Source of the DNA: Gordonia aichiensis NBRC 108223
GTDB lineage: Bacteria > Actinomycetota > Actinomycetes > Mycobacteriales > Mycobacteriaceae
NCBI RefSeq assembly: GCF_000332975.1
Contig: NZ_BANR01000004.1
Location: 434,001-498,000 of the forward strand
Direction: 5' to 3'
Length of the DNA stretch: 64,000 nt
Shown piece by piece: positions 26,566-34,406 of this stretch (the first letter of the stretch is position 1; each line of letters begins with the position of its first letter). The notes below the pieces were generated by a model, which ran no database searches, had not been told where the DNA came from, and saw only the letters and a list, made by a program, of their open reading frames with translations. The position numbers were made by a program, and so were the translations under genes.

Positions 26566-27252
26566 ATGTCGAATCCCACCGACCCGTTGGGCGGACCGCC
26601 GCCGTTCGATCAACCCCAGTACGGCCAACCCCCGTACGGCCAACCCCAGTACGGCCAACCCCAGTACGGCCAATTCCGGTACGGCCAACCCCAGTACGGG
26701 CAGCCGTTCGCCGGATACGGGGTGCCGCGGGTCCCCACGTCGACGTCCGGCGCGACGGCGATCGTGGCCTCGGTACTTGCACTTCTCGGGACGTTTGTCG
26801 GTCTGGTGGGAATCGCGGTGTCGGTGATCGCACTCGTCGGTGTGGGGAGCCACATGACGACTGGCCTCCTCGTGTGGGCGGTGGTCGACCTCCTCGTCGT
26901 GATCGCCTCCACAGGTCTGCTCGCGACCGGTGGAGTGCAACTGCTGCGTCGCAGGGCGATCGGGCGGTGGTTGATCGTCGCGGGCTGTGCACTCACGATC
27001 CTGATGGGGATCGCCGATACTCTGATCAGCGCGGTGTTCTTCTCCGCCACATACTCGGTGAACACCTCGAGCACGTTTCACGCGCCCCTGTTGGTGAGTC
27101 TCATCAGTCTCGTGTTCCCCGTGGCAGCGATCATCCTGGCCCTCGTGCCGTCGACCGCCGCCTACTGCGCGGCGCCCGGTCTGGCCCAGCCCGGATATCC
27201 CCAGCCCGGATATCCCCAGCCCGGATACCCGCAGTCCGGCCGCTACCACTAG
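26566..27252 (+). CDS. Membrane protein with PQYGQ repeats at the N-terminus and PGYPQ repeats at the C-terminus
   Basis: The 228-residue protein starts with about 50 residues of Pro-Gln-Tyr-Gly repeats. A four-helix membrane region follows (about residues 62-88, 98-122, 132-155 and 165-190), and the protein ends in three PGYPQ repeats. Similar Pro/Tyr/Gln-rich tails are typical of small actinobacterial membrane proteins that self-associate or bind cell-envelope partners. It begins 14 nt after purL. The next gene has the same type of N-terminal repeat before a CD225 domain, suggesting that both proteins work at the same place. No catalytic motif is visible. Confidence 0.8.
   Translation: MSNPTDPLGGPPPFDQPQYGQPPYGQPQYGQPQYGQFRYGQPQYGQPFAGYGVPRVPTSTSGATAIVASVLALLGTFVGLVGIAVSVIALVGVGSHMTTGLLVWAVVDLLVVIASTGLLATGGVQLLRRRAIGRWLIVAGCALTILMGIADTLISAVFFSATYSVNTSSTFHAPLLVSLISLVFPVAAIILALVPSTAAYCAAPGLAQPGYPQPGYPQPGYPQSGRYH
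26611..26700 (+). repeat. Six 15-bp coding repeats (CAACCCCAGTACGGC type)
   Basis: Six successive 15-bp units differ at only a few positions and encode QPQYG-like pentapeptides. The near identity at the DNA level, including synonymous sites, points to recent slippage expansion or gene conversion with the similar tract at 27508-27597. Confidence 0.85.
27187..27231 (+). repeat. Three 15-bp coding repeats (CAGCCCGGATATCCC)
   Basis: Two identical units and a third with two changes encode the QPGYP repeats at the C-terminus of the preceding membrane protein. Confidence 0.85.
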
Positions 27253-27329
27253 GACCGGATGGGCTGAGAGGTCGATCGGGGCCTGCGTCGGATGATCTTC
27301 CCGTTCGCCGTCGGGTCATCGAATGGAAA

Positions 27330-27348
27330 ACGGCCCGTGTCGGGCCGT
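27330..27348. terminator. Short perfect hairpin between two repeat-protein genes
   Basis: ACGGCCCG and CGGGCCGT form an 8-bp perfect stem with a TGT loop, 78 bp after the first membrane-protein stop. There is no following T tract, but such T-less hairpins are usual terminators in high-GC actinobacteria. Confidence 0.6.
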
Positions 27349-27399
27349 CGTCTGCTGGTTCCGCTACGCTCCACTCGACCGAACTCGAGAGGAATCCCG

Positions 27400-27879
27400 A
27401 TGACCAACCCGTACGACCCGCAGGGCGATCCGATGCGGAAGGACGGCGGATACGGCCAGGCCCCTTATGGCGGCGAGCAGCCGCAGTACGGTGGCGATCC
27501 CTACGGGCAACCCCAATACGGCCAAGCCCAGTACGGGCAACCCCAGTACGGCCAGCCCCAATATGGTGGCCAGTCGTATGGGCAACCCCAGTATGGCTAC
27601 GGCAACACGCCTCCCGACAACAATTTGGTGTGGGCCATTCTGTGCACGGTGCTCTGCTGCCTGCCGCTGGGCATCGTGTCCATCGTCAAGTCGACGTCGG
27701 TGAACGGACTCTGGGCCGCGGGCGATTACGCAGGTGCGCAACAGGCTGCCGACGACGCGAAGAAGTGGGCGATGTGGGGTGCCATTGCCGGCGCGGCCAG
27801 CATCGTCGTGGGCATCGTCATCTACGTCATCTTCGCGATCGTGCTCGTCTCCAGCATCCCGTCGACGTCGACGTACTGA
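27400..27879 (+). CDS. CD225/dispanin-family membrane protein with QPQYG repeats
   Basis: The 159-residue protein has about 65 residues of Gly/Gln/Tyr-rich repeats followed by a CD225 (interferon-induced transmembrane protein-like) domain: PDNNLVWAILCTVLCCLPLG, then IVSIVKSTSVNGLWAAGDY, then a second membrane segment at about 130-152. The paired cysteines in the first hydrophobic segment are typical of the family. The ATG at 27400 has GAGAGGAAT upstream and is preferred over the in-frame start at 27292. The gene stands between the other repeat protein and a DUF2752 gene, a combination often seen in actinobacteria. Bacterial dispanins have no settled function; effects on membrane curvature are assumed from eukaryotic relatives. 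Confidence 0.85.
   Translation: MTNPYDPQGDPMRKDGGYGQAPYGGEQPQYGGDPYGQPQYGQAQYGQPQYGQPQYGGQSYGQPQYGYGNTPPDNNLVWAILCTVLCCLPLGIVSIVKSTSVNGLWAAGDYAGAQQAADDAKKWAMWGAIAGAASIVVGIVIYVIFAIVLVSSIPSTSTY
27508..27597 (+). repeat. 15-bp coding repeat tract in the CD225 gene
   Basis: Six 15-bp units of the CAACCCCAGTACGGG type encode QPQYG pentapeptides, one of them diverged to GQSYG. The units are nearly identical to those at 26611-26700 in the neighbouring gene. Confidence 0.8.
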
Positions 27880-27893
27880 CTTCGTCGAATCCG

Positions 27894-28397
27894 ATGGCCG
27901 ACGACACCGCAGCGGACCTGCATCCGGTTCCCAGCCGGGAGAGACTCCCTGCACGGATCGAGCGTGTCGTGCTCGGGACGGTGAGCGCGATCTCGCATCA
28001 TCGCGTCGCCGGACCGACACTGGTCGTCGCGGCCGCCGCGGGCTGCGCAGGCGCGATCTGGTTCGGCGATCCGACGACCCCTGGTGGACCGCTGCCGGTG
28101 TGTCCGACCAAGGCACTGCTTGGCATCGATTGCCCCGGTTGCGGTTCGCTGCGTGCTGTGTACTGGCTGATGCACGGCAACCTCGGAGAGGCGCTGCGCT
28201 ACAACGCACTCGGTGTCGTCGCTCTCGTCTTGCTCGGCTGGGCGTTTGTTGCCTACTGTGTCGGCCTGTGGCGGGGCCGACGGGTGCGGAGCTGGCAACA
28301 TCTGCGTTTCGCTCCGTTCGTAGCACTGGTCGCGGTGGGTGTGTGGATCGTGATCCGGAACATCCCGGTCGCCCCGTTCGACGCACTGCGGGTGTGA
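27894..28397 (+). CDS. DUF2752 membrane protein
   Basis: The 167-residue protein carries the DUF2752 signature PVCPTKALLGIDCPGCGSLRA with Cys70, Cys80 and Cys83, followed by a membrane helix region GEALRYNALGVVALVLLG and a final hydrophobic segment ending in FDALRV. One membrane segment precedes the Cys motif. The spacing of the cysteines suggests a metal or redox site at the membrane face. It begins 14 nt after the CD225 gene stop, so the two are co-transcribed. The family is widespread in actinobacteria next to CD225 genes, but its function is unknown. Confidence 0.85.
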   Translation: MADDTAADLHPVPSRERLPARIERVVLGTVSAISHHRVAGPTLVVAAAAGCAGAIWFGDPTTPGGPLPVCPTKALLGIDCPGCGSLRAVYWLMHGNLGEALRYNALGVVALVLLGWAFVAYCVGLWRGRRVRSWQHLRFAPFVALVAVGVWIVIRNIPVAPFDALRV

Positions 28398-28418
28398 CAC
28401 CGGTGTCGTGTCGGCACA

Positions 28419-29288
28419 TCACCCCCGGCCGTACCACTCCTGCACGAATCCATCCGGGTCGTCGGTGGTGATCTGATCGGCACCGCGCTCGACCAGGCGC
28501 ACAAGGCGCGCCACGGATGAGTTGTCAGCGTGCGGAAGGGTGTAGACATCGACCCGGCGCCCCATCGCATGGAACGCCGCGATCACATCCGCGCCGAGCT
28601 CCGCGGCGCCGAGAACGAGGCCGTGGTCGAGATAGATCATCTCGGCGCGCGGCGAGTCACGGCACGCGGTGAAGACGAAGCCCCGGAAATCCTCCGAGCG
28701 CAGGGCACGACGGGCCGCGCCTCGGTGGCAGGGGTCGTAGCCGACGTGGATACCCGGCGCAGCGTCGCAGAGAACCCTCACCGCGTCGGCGTCGCCGCAC
28801 GAGAGGATCGCGTTGTCGGCGAACGGTGCGACGGCCTGGGCGAACACGTCGACGGCTGCCTCGTCGAGTGCTGCGGCGTCCTCCTTGAAGTCCAGTTGCA
28901 GCATCGCATGCGAGGCTACGTCCACGTCGTCGAGCAGTGTCGCGAGGTCTTCGAGGAGGACAACATTCTCGTCGGTCGGGGTTCCGGTGGCGTCACGCAA
29001 CCGCAGCCCGCGTAGATACGACGCCGAGGCCTGCGCGATGTCACCGCGTCCGGTGGTGGCGTGCGTGATGTCGCGATCATGCAGCATCGCGAAGCCGCGG
29101 TCGGCATGGATCAGCAGATCGACCTCGACGCTCGCGCCGACTCGCAATGCCTCGACGATGCGCGACGCGGTGAACGGGGTGTCCGACGGGCGCCGTCGGG
29201 CTCGGTGCCATTTGAGCAGGGTTCGACGTCCAGCGTGTGTGACCGCGATCGGGGGAGGAGATGCGGCGGGGTTCTCGGAGCTCGGCAT
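28419..29288 (-). CDS. Glycerophosphodiester phosphodiesterase family protein
   Basis: GDPD enzymes hydrolyse glycerophosphodiesters to glycerol 3-phosphate and an alcohol. The 289-residue protein has a TIM-barrel pattern with an HRARRRPSDTPFTA segment in place of the usual HRG motif, EVDLLIHADRGFAMLHD near residue 57 (ExD metal site and catalytic His), LQLDFKE near 130 and the closing GADQITTDDPDGF. The first catalytic motif is altered from HRG to HRA. ATG 29288 is favoured; a GTG at 29336 would start next to the KstR box of the divergent gene. The low similarity at motif one leaves room for a different phosphodiester substrate. Confidence 0.75.
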   Translation of the reverse strand: MPSSENPAASPPPIAVTHAGRRTLLKWHRARRRPSDTPFTASRIVEALRVGASVEVDLLIHADRGFAMLHDRDITHATTGRGDIAQASASYLRGLRLRDATGTPTDENVVLLEDLATLLDDVDVASHAMLQLDFKEDAAALDEAAVDVFAQAVAPFADNAILSCGDADAVRVLCDAAPGIHVGYDPCHRGAARRALRSEDFRGFVFTACRDSPRAEMIYLDHGLVLGAAELGADVIAAFHAMGRRVDVYTLPHADNSSVARLVRLVERGADQITTDDPDGFVQEWYGRG

Positions 29289-29341
29289 CGGTGCCGACAC
29301 TACGCCCGAAAGGCCATTGGCCAGAACCTGTCCCACCGATG

Positions 29342-29355
29342 TGGAACGTGTTCTA
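29342..29355. promoter_or_regulatory. KstR operator box upstream of a dehydrogenase gene
   Basis: TGGAACGTGTTCTA is identical to the box at 694-707 and fits TnnAACnnGTTnnA. It ends 10 bp before the ATG at 29366, so the gene should be strongly KstR-regulated although it lies 9 kb away from the sterol cluster. Confidence 0.82.
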
Positions 29356-29365
29356 GTTTGGTGGC

Positions 29366-30469
29366 ATGAGTCTGCGAGTGATCGAGTGGTCGACCGGAAC
29401 CGTCGGTAGGCATGCCATCGCCGGGATCGACGCCCATCCCGATCTGGAACTGGTCGGCGTGTGGGTGTCCGACCCGGCGAAGGTCGGCCGGGACGCCGGG
29501 GAACTGGCAGGGCTCGGTCGCGATCTCGGAGTCGCGGCGACGTCGGACGTCGACGAACTGCTGGCGTTGGCCCCCGACTGCATAGTGCACACCGCGATGA
29601 CCGACGATCGTGTCGTGGAGTCGATCGGCGACCTGACGCGGTTCCTCGAGGCGGGGGTCAACGTGGTGTCGAGCGGTCCGGTGGTGCTGCAGTTCCCACA
29701 CGGCATCCTGCCTGCGTCGATGATCGACCAGATCGAGGCGGCGGCTCACAGCGGTGGGGCGACACTGCACGTGAACGGCATCGATCCGGGATTCGCCAAC
29801 GACGTCCTGCCGCTGTCGATGACGAGTCTCGCGCAGCGCATCGACGAGGTGCGGTGCATGGAGATCGCCGATTACTCCACCTACTACCAGCCGGTGGTCA
29901 TGCGCGACCTGTTCGGATTCGGCCAACCCCTGGACTACACGCCGGTGTTGCTGACGCCCGGTGTCCTCGGCATGGCGTGGGGGAGCGTCGTACGGCAGCT
30001 CGCGGCCGGACTGGGCATCACACTCGACGAACCGCTCGTCGAGCGCGTCGAACGGGTCGCCGCCGATCGTGACTACTCGACGGTGTCGGTCGACGTGCCG
30101 AAGGGCACGATGGCCGCGCTGCGGTTCGAGGTCGCGGGTCAGGTCGACGGCGTCGACAGGATCGTGCTCGAGCACGTGACCCGCACGCATCCCGATCAGT
30201 GTCCGCAGTGGCCGAAACCCGCCGAGGGTGACGGCTCGTATCGCATCGTCGTTTCCGGTGAACCACATATGCAGGTCGAGTTCAGCCATCACGGCGAGCA
30301 CGGGGATCACAATGTCTCGGGCATGATCGTGACGGCGATGCGCCTGGTCAATGCCGTACCAGCTGTCGTCGCTGCTCCCGCGGGCCTCGCAACCGCGCTC
30401 GACCTGCCGCTCGTCACAGGGCGTGGGCTGGTGGCGGGAGCTGCTCATCGTGTCGTGCCCGCCCCGTGA
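29366..30469 (+). CDS. KstR-controlled dihydrodipicolinate-reductase-like dehydrogenase
   Basis: The 367-residue protein has an N-terminal Rossmann domain of the DapB N-terminal type (VIEWSTGTVGRHAIAG at residues 5-20, then DELLALAPDCIVHTAM near 69). A larger C-terminal catalytic domain follows, including VNGIDPGFANDVLPL near 137. This architecture is that of 2,4-diaminopentanoate-dehydrogenase-like proteins that are numerous in mycobacteria and rhodococci. The KstR box directly upstream implies a role in steroid or related lipid catabolism, such as oxidation of a ketone or alcohol intermediate. The reaction cannot be specified from the sequence. It is transcribed alone. Confidence 0.82.
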   Translation: MSLRVIEWSTGTVGRHAIAGIDAHPDLELVGVWVSDPAKVGRDAGELAGLGRDLGVAATSDVDELLALAPDCIVHTAMTDDRVVESIGDLTRFLEAGVNVVSSGPVVLQFPHGILPASMIDQIEAAAHSGGATLHVNGIDPGFANDVLPLSMTSLAQRIDEVRCMEIADYSTYYQPVVMRDLFGFGQPLDYTPVLLTPGVLGMAWGSVVRQLAAGLGITLDEPLVERVERVAADRDYSTVSVDVPKGTMAALRFEVAGQVDGVDRIVLEHVTRTHPDQCPQWPKPAEGDGSYRIVVSGEPHMQVEFSHHGEHGDHNVSGMIVTAMRLVNAVPAVVAAPAGLATALDLPLVTGRGLVAGAAHRVVPAP

Positions 30470-30529
30470 CGTCACGTCGTCCGCCGATTCCCGCCGGACC
30501 TCGGCGGCGCCCCGGCGTACCGGCGATCA

Positions 30530-32038
30530 TCACAGGGGCCAGGTGTGCACGGGTTCACCCTCGTGCATCAGGGCGACGTAGTCGGCGAGCATGCCGTGCA
30601 GTGCGGCGTCGCGACTCTCGCCTGCGGACTCCCGCGCGGCCACCGCATGACGCTGCCATACCGAACCCGACTGTCGGGTGATGCAGCGTCCCTCGATCAC
30701 GGAAAGATACCGCGAGCGCGCCTTGTCGGAGACGCCGAACGAGCGGAGCCCGGACTCGGCCAGCGGCAGGAGGCGTCGAAGCGTGAGTTCGTCCGGACGT
30801 ATCCATCCGACACCCGGCCAGTAGAGCTGACTGTCGAAGCCCGACCGTGCGCCCGCGTGGAGATTCTCGGCAGCGGCGTCGAACGACATCTGTGACCACA
30901 GCGGTAGATCCTGCTCGACCAGCCCGCGTACGACCCCGTAGTAGAACGCCGCATTGGCCATGGTGTCGACGACGGTTGGCCCCGCGGGCAGCACCCTGTT
31001 CTCGACCCGCAGGTGGGCCTGGCCGTCGACGACGTCGTAGACGGGACGGTTCCAGCGATAGACGGTCCCGTTGTGGAGACGCAGTTCGTCGAGCGTCGGG
31101 ATTCCGCCGGCGTCGAGCGTCGCGAGCGGATCCTCGTCGGATGAGACGGGCAGCAGCGCCGGAAAGTATCGGGTGTTCTCGTCGAAGAGATCGAAGATGG
31201 TGTTGATCCAGCGTTCACCGAACCAGACACGCGGACGCACGCCCTGATTCTTCAGCTCGAGCGGGCGGGTGTCGGTCGCCTGCTCGAAGACGGGGATGCG
31301 GCTCTCGTGCCACAGCGCGGTGTCGGCGAGGAATGGCGCATTCCCTGCCACTGCCACCTGCACGCCGGAGATCGCTTGCGCGGCATTCCAATGCGAAGCG
31401 AAGTCTTCGGGGGCCACCCTCAGATGCAACTGCAGTGACGTGCAGGCCGCCTCGGGAAGGATTGAATCCGTTGCGGTGGAGAGGTGTTCGGCGTCGTGGT
31501 GTTCGTCGAGCGGGACCCCGGTGATGTCGAGTTCGATGTCCTCACCGCGGGCGTCGAAGATCTGCCGGTTCAGTAGGTCATACCGTGGGTTGGCCGAAAT
31601 CCAATGATGCGCAAAGTGTTCGGTGCGCAGGGTGGGTAGCATACCGATCATCACAAGATGGCTGTCGGCCGCCGCGGCCTTCTTCTCGGCACGATTGAGT
31701 GAGGTGCGCAATGCCTGCTCGAGTGAGATGGTGTCGTCGGTGGTGAACGGCCGGGGAGACACATTGATCTCGATGTTGAACTGGCCGAGTTCGGTTTGGT
31801 AGTCGGGGTCGGCGATCGCATCGAGGACCGCGGCGTTGGCCATCGCCGGATTCATCGCGGCGTCGACGAGATTGAGCTCGACCTCCATGCCCAGCAGCGG
31901 TTGGGGCGGCGCGCCGTGATCGGTGAACACTCCGTCGGCGAGCATGCGTGCGATCGCCTCCGTGCCACGCGACACCTGGCGTCGGAAACGGACGCGGTCG
32001 GCGCCGGTGAACTTCTGATCGGGCACGTCGGTTCCCAT
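30530..32038 (-). CDS. Glutamate-cysteine ligase family protein
   Basis: The 502-residue protein belongs to the GCS2 carboxylate-amine ligase family, whose members join glutamate to cysteine or another amine with ATP. Recognisable segments are GMEVELNLVD near residue 50, the glutamate-site ELGQFNIEINVSPRPF near 83, TSLQLHLRV near 200, and RPVYDVVDGQAHLRVENRVLPAGPTV-like residues near 350. ATG 32038 is preferred to the longer start at 32080. It is longer than EgtA and the YbdK type. As these bacteria make mycothiol and ergothioneine rather than glutathione, the true product may be gamma-glutamylcysteine for ergothioneine or a different gamma-glutamyl amide. Confidence 0.78.
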   Translation of the reverse strand: MGTDVPDQKFTGADRVRFRRQVSRGTEAIARMLADGVFTDHGAPPQPLLGMEVELNLVDAAMNPAMANAAVLDAIADPDYQTELGQFNIEINVSPRPFTTDDTISLEQALRTSLNRAEKKAAAADSHLVMIGMLPTLRTEHFAHHWISANPRYDLLNRQIFDARGEDIELDITGVPLDEHHDAEHLSTATDSILPEAACTSLQLHLRVAPEDFASHWNAAQAISGVQVAVAGNAPFLADTALWHESRIPVFEQATDTRPLELKNQGVRPRVWFGERWINTIFDLFDENTRYFPALLPVSSDEDPLATLDAGGIPTLDELRLHNGTVYRWNRPVYDVVDGQAHLRVENRVLPAGPTVVDTMANAAFYYGVVRGLVEQDLPLWSQMSFDAAAENLHAGARSGFDSQLYWPGVGWIRPDELTLRRLLPLAESGLRSFGVSDKARSRYLSVIEGRCITRQSGSVWQRHAVAARESAGESRDAALHGMLADYVALMHEGEPVHTWPL

Positions 32039-32157
32039 GGGGTCAATGGTGCCCGAACCGACGGGGTCGGGTGCGCGCATCGGGGTTCATTGTCGTGAAC
32101 GGGATGCACACCGAGGGCATCGCGATCGCGCTCACCGCACAGGTGCATCATGACGTG

Positions 32158-32544
32158 ATGCCCGCGCGAAAACCGATCGATCCCGCAGCCGCCCGCGCAG
32201 CGGTCCTCGCGGTCGCGCCCTGGCTGCGCGACGACTCCCTTCCCGCACCTGCCAGAGCCGAGCTCGCCGCAGCGGTACGGCTGACGGCCCGGACCCTCGA
32301 GGACATCGCGCCCGGTAACTCTGTAGAGGTGAGAGTTCCGCCCTTCGTCGCGGTGCAGTGCATCGAGGGGCCACGGCACACCCGCGGCACCCCGCCGAAT
32401 GTGGTCGAAACCGACCCGCGCTCGTGGTTGCTCCTCGCTGTCGGCGACGCCGAATTCGACGATCTCGTCGCACAGGGGGAGGTCTCGTCGTCGGGCAGCA
32501 GGGCAGGCGAGGTGGCCACCTGGATGCCGCTCGTCCGTGTCTGA
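32158..32544 (+). CDS. Sterol-carrier-like protein, Rv0807 family
   Basis: The 128-residue protein contains RAELAAAVRLTARTLEDIAPG near residue 37, then SVEVRVPPFVAVQCIEGPRH and TRGTPPNVVETDPRSWLLLA, a pattern closely matching M. tuberculosis Rv0807, which also stands just upstream of purF. It is annotated as a bacterial SCP2-like (MaoC-independent) sterol carrier family member in related genomes. Function is unproven. ATG 32158 is used; the GTG one codon upstream (32155) and a longer frame from 32071 are alternatives. The conserved place beside purF suggests a housekeeping role rather than sterol degradation. Confidence 0.82.
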   Translation: MPARKPIDPAAARAAVLAVAPWLRDDSLPAPARAELAAAVRLTARTLEDIAPGNSVEVRVPPFVAVQCIEGPRHTRGTPPNVVETDPRSWLLLAVGDAEFDDLVAQGEVSSSGSRAGEVATWMPLVRV

Positions 32545-32719
32545 CCGAGCGGGGGCGATGCCTCCGATGTTCGACCGACGCTCGGTGCGCTGGCTCACAC
32601 GCGGAATATCCGCAGGTGCCACGCCGCTGCACGATTGGAAAAGTGGGCCTACCGGCACGTAAGCTCGGGTTACCGAGACCAGGCCCGCGCCGCCACGTCC
32701 AGCACAGGGAGCTCGTCGT

Positions 32720-34303
32720 ATGCCGGATCTTTCGATCACAAGCACCAACCTGCTGGCTCCTACCCAGCACGCCTGTCCCGCACGGGAAGCGATCGACGAA
32801 CCGGAGAACGAGCCGCGCGAGGAGTGCGGTGTCTTCGGTGTGTGGGCTCCCGGCGAGGACGTCGCCAAGCTGAGCTACTACGGCCTCTACGCACTGCAGC
32901 ATCGCGGCCAGGAGGCCGCGGGTATCGCGGTGGGTGACGGCTCGCAGGTCCTTGTCTTCAAGGATCTCGGCCTGGTCAGTCAGGTCTTCGACGAGCAGAC
33001 GCTCGGTGCGATGGTCGGTCACGTCGCGATCGGGCACTGCCGGTACTCGACGACAGGATCGACCACCTGGGAGAATTCCCAACCGATCTTCCGTACGACC
33101 GACGCCGGTAGCGGAGTTGCGCTGGGACACAACGGAAATCTGGTCAATACCGCCGACCTCGCCAGTCGTGCACGTGAGCTGGGTATTGCCAGCGGATCGG
33201 CGACGTCGGACTCCGACATCGTCGGTGCACTGCTGGCGCACGGTGCTGCCGACAGCAGCATCGAGCAAGCCGCGATGGAACTCCTTCCGACGTTGCGCGG
33301 CGCGTTCTGCCTGACCTTCATGGACGAGCACACCCTGTACGCGGCGCGCGATCCGCACGGTGTGCGCCCGCTGTCACTCGGCAGGCTCGACAGAGGGTGG
33401 GTCGTCGCATCCGAGACCGCCGCGCTCGACATCGTCGGCGCGTCATTCGTCCGCGACATCGAACCCGGTGAGCTGCTGGCGATCGACGCCGACGGCGTGC
33501 GCAGTTCCCGGTTCGCCGAGCCGACGCCGCGTGGTTGCGTCTTCGAGTACGTCTACCTCGCCCGCCCGGACAGCGTGATCCACGGTCGGTCGGTGCACTC
33601 GACCCGAGTGGAGATCGGTCGACGTCTGGCACGGGAGTTCCCCGCCGACGGCGACCTGGTGATCCCGGTTCCCGAGTCGGGCACACCCGCAGCGGTCGGG
33701 TACGCGCAGGAATCGGGCATCCCCTACGGCCAGGGTCTGATGAAGAACGCATACGTGGGGCGGACGTTCATCCAGCCCTCGCAGACGATCCGGCAGCTCG
33801 GCATCCGACTCAAACTCAACCCTCTCAAAGAGGTGATCCGCGGTAAGCGGCTCATCGTCGTCGACGACTCGATCGTCCGGGGCAACACCCAGCGCGCACT
33901 GATCAGGATGCTGCGCGAGGCAGGCGCCGCCGAGATCCACGTGCGCATCGCCTCGAGCCCCGTCCGTTGGCCCTGCTTCTACGGGATCGACTTCGCGTCG
34001 CCCGCCGAGCTGATCGCCAACGGTATGGAATCCGAGGAGCACATGGTCGAGGGCGTGCGGCAGGCCATCGGCGCCGATTCTCTCGGCTACATCAGCATCG
34101 ACGAGATGATCGCCGCCACCGAGCAGCCTGCGTCGTCGTTGTGCGCTGCCTGCTTCGACGGTGACTACCCGATCGAACTGCCCGAGGAGACGTCGATGGG
34201 GAAGGCGGTGCTCGAGCAGATGCTCGCCAGTGCCGCAGGCGACAGCCGAATCGACCCGTTGACCGTGCCGAACGACAACGCCAACGCAGTCCTGCGCCCC
34301 TGA
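32720..34303 (+). CDS. purF: Amidophosphoribosyltransferase
   Basis: PurF commits PRPP to purine synthesis by transferring ammonia from glutamine. The 527-residue protein has a 35-residue propeptide ending at EE before Cys36 of CGVFGVW, the N-terminal nucleophile exposed after processing. The glutaminase domain shows YALQHRGQEAAGIAV, and the PRPP-binding loop IVVDDSIVRGNT is near residue 380. Cysteines in SSPVRWPCFYGIDF and SLCAACFDGDYP fit the [4Fe-4S]-binding type of PurF. The ATG at 32720 gives the usual actinobacterial length. About 175 bp of promoter region precede it. It is followed by purM as in mycobacteria. Confidence 0.96.
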   Translation: MPDLSITSTNLLAPTQHACPAREAIDEPENEPREECGVFGVWAPGEDVAKLSYYGLYALQHRGQEAAGIAVGDGSQVLVFKDLGLVSQVFDEQTLGAMVGHVAIGHCRYSTTGSTTWENSQPIFRTTDAGSGVALGHNGNLVNTADLASRARELGIASGSATSDSDIVGALLAHGAADSSIEQAAMELLPTLRGAFCLTFMDEHTLYAARDPHGVRPLSLGRLDRGWVVASETAALDIVGASFVRDIEPGELLAIDADGVRSSRFAEPTPRGCVFEYVYLARPDSVIHGRSVHSTRVEIGRRLAREFPADGDLVIPVPESGTPAAVGYAQESGIPYGQGLMKNAYVGRTFIQPSQTIRQLGIRLKLNPLKEVIRGKRLIVVDDSIVRGNTQRALIRMLREAGAAEIHVRIASSPVRWPCFYGIDFASPAELIANGMESEEHMVEGVRQAIGADSLGYISIDEMIAATEQPASSLCAACFDGDYPIELPEETSMGKAVLEQMLASAAGDSRIDPLTVPNDNANAVLRP

Positions 34304-34406
34304 CCGTCGACCGGGTAGTGAACCACCGCCTGTGGCGACTGCCCGCACGCTCTCCGGTAGCGTGTGACCCGACCATCAGCGATTGCGAACAGGGGTGCGC
34401 GCCTAC

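Noticed and set aside
26452..27249. 265-codon minus-strand frame opposite the QPQYG repeat gene, with GLGISGLG repeats
   Set aside because: The repeats are the reverse reading of the 15-bp coding units; the plus-strand frame has normal membrane segments and a good start.
26611..27597. Possible CRISPR array or intergenic satellite
   Set aside because: The 15-bp units are contiguous, without spacers, in frame and encode pentapeptides in membrane proteins.
30530..32038. Assignment as egtA or gshA
   Set aside because: The GCS2-type fold is clear, but length and context do not decide between gamma-glutamylcysteine synthesis and another gamma-glutamyl transfer, so no gene symbol was given.
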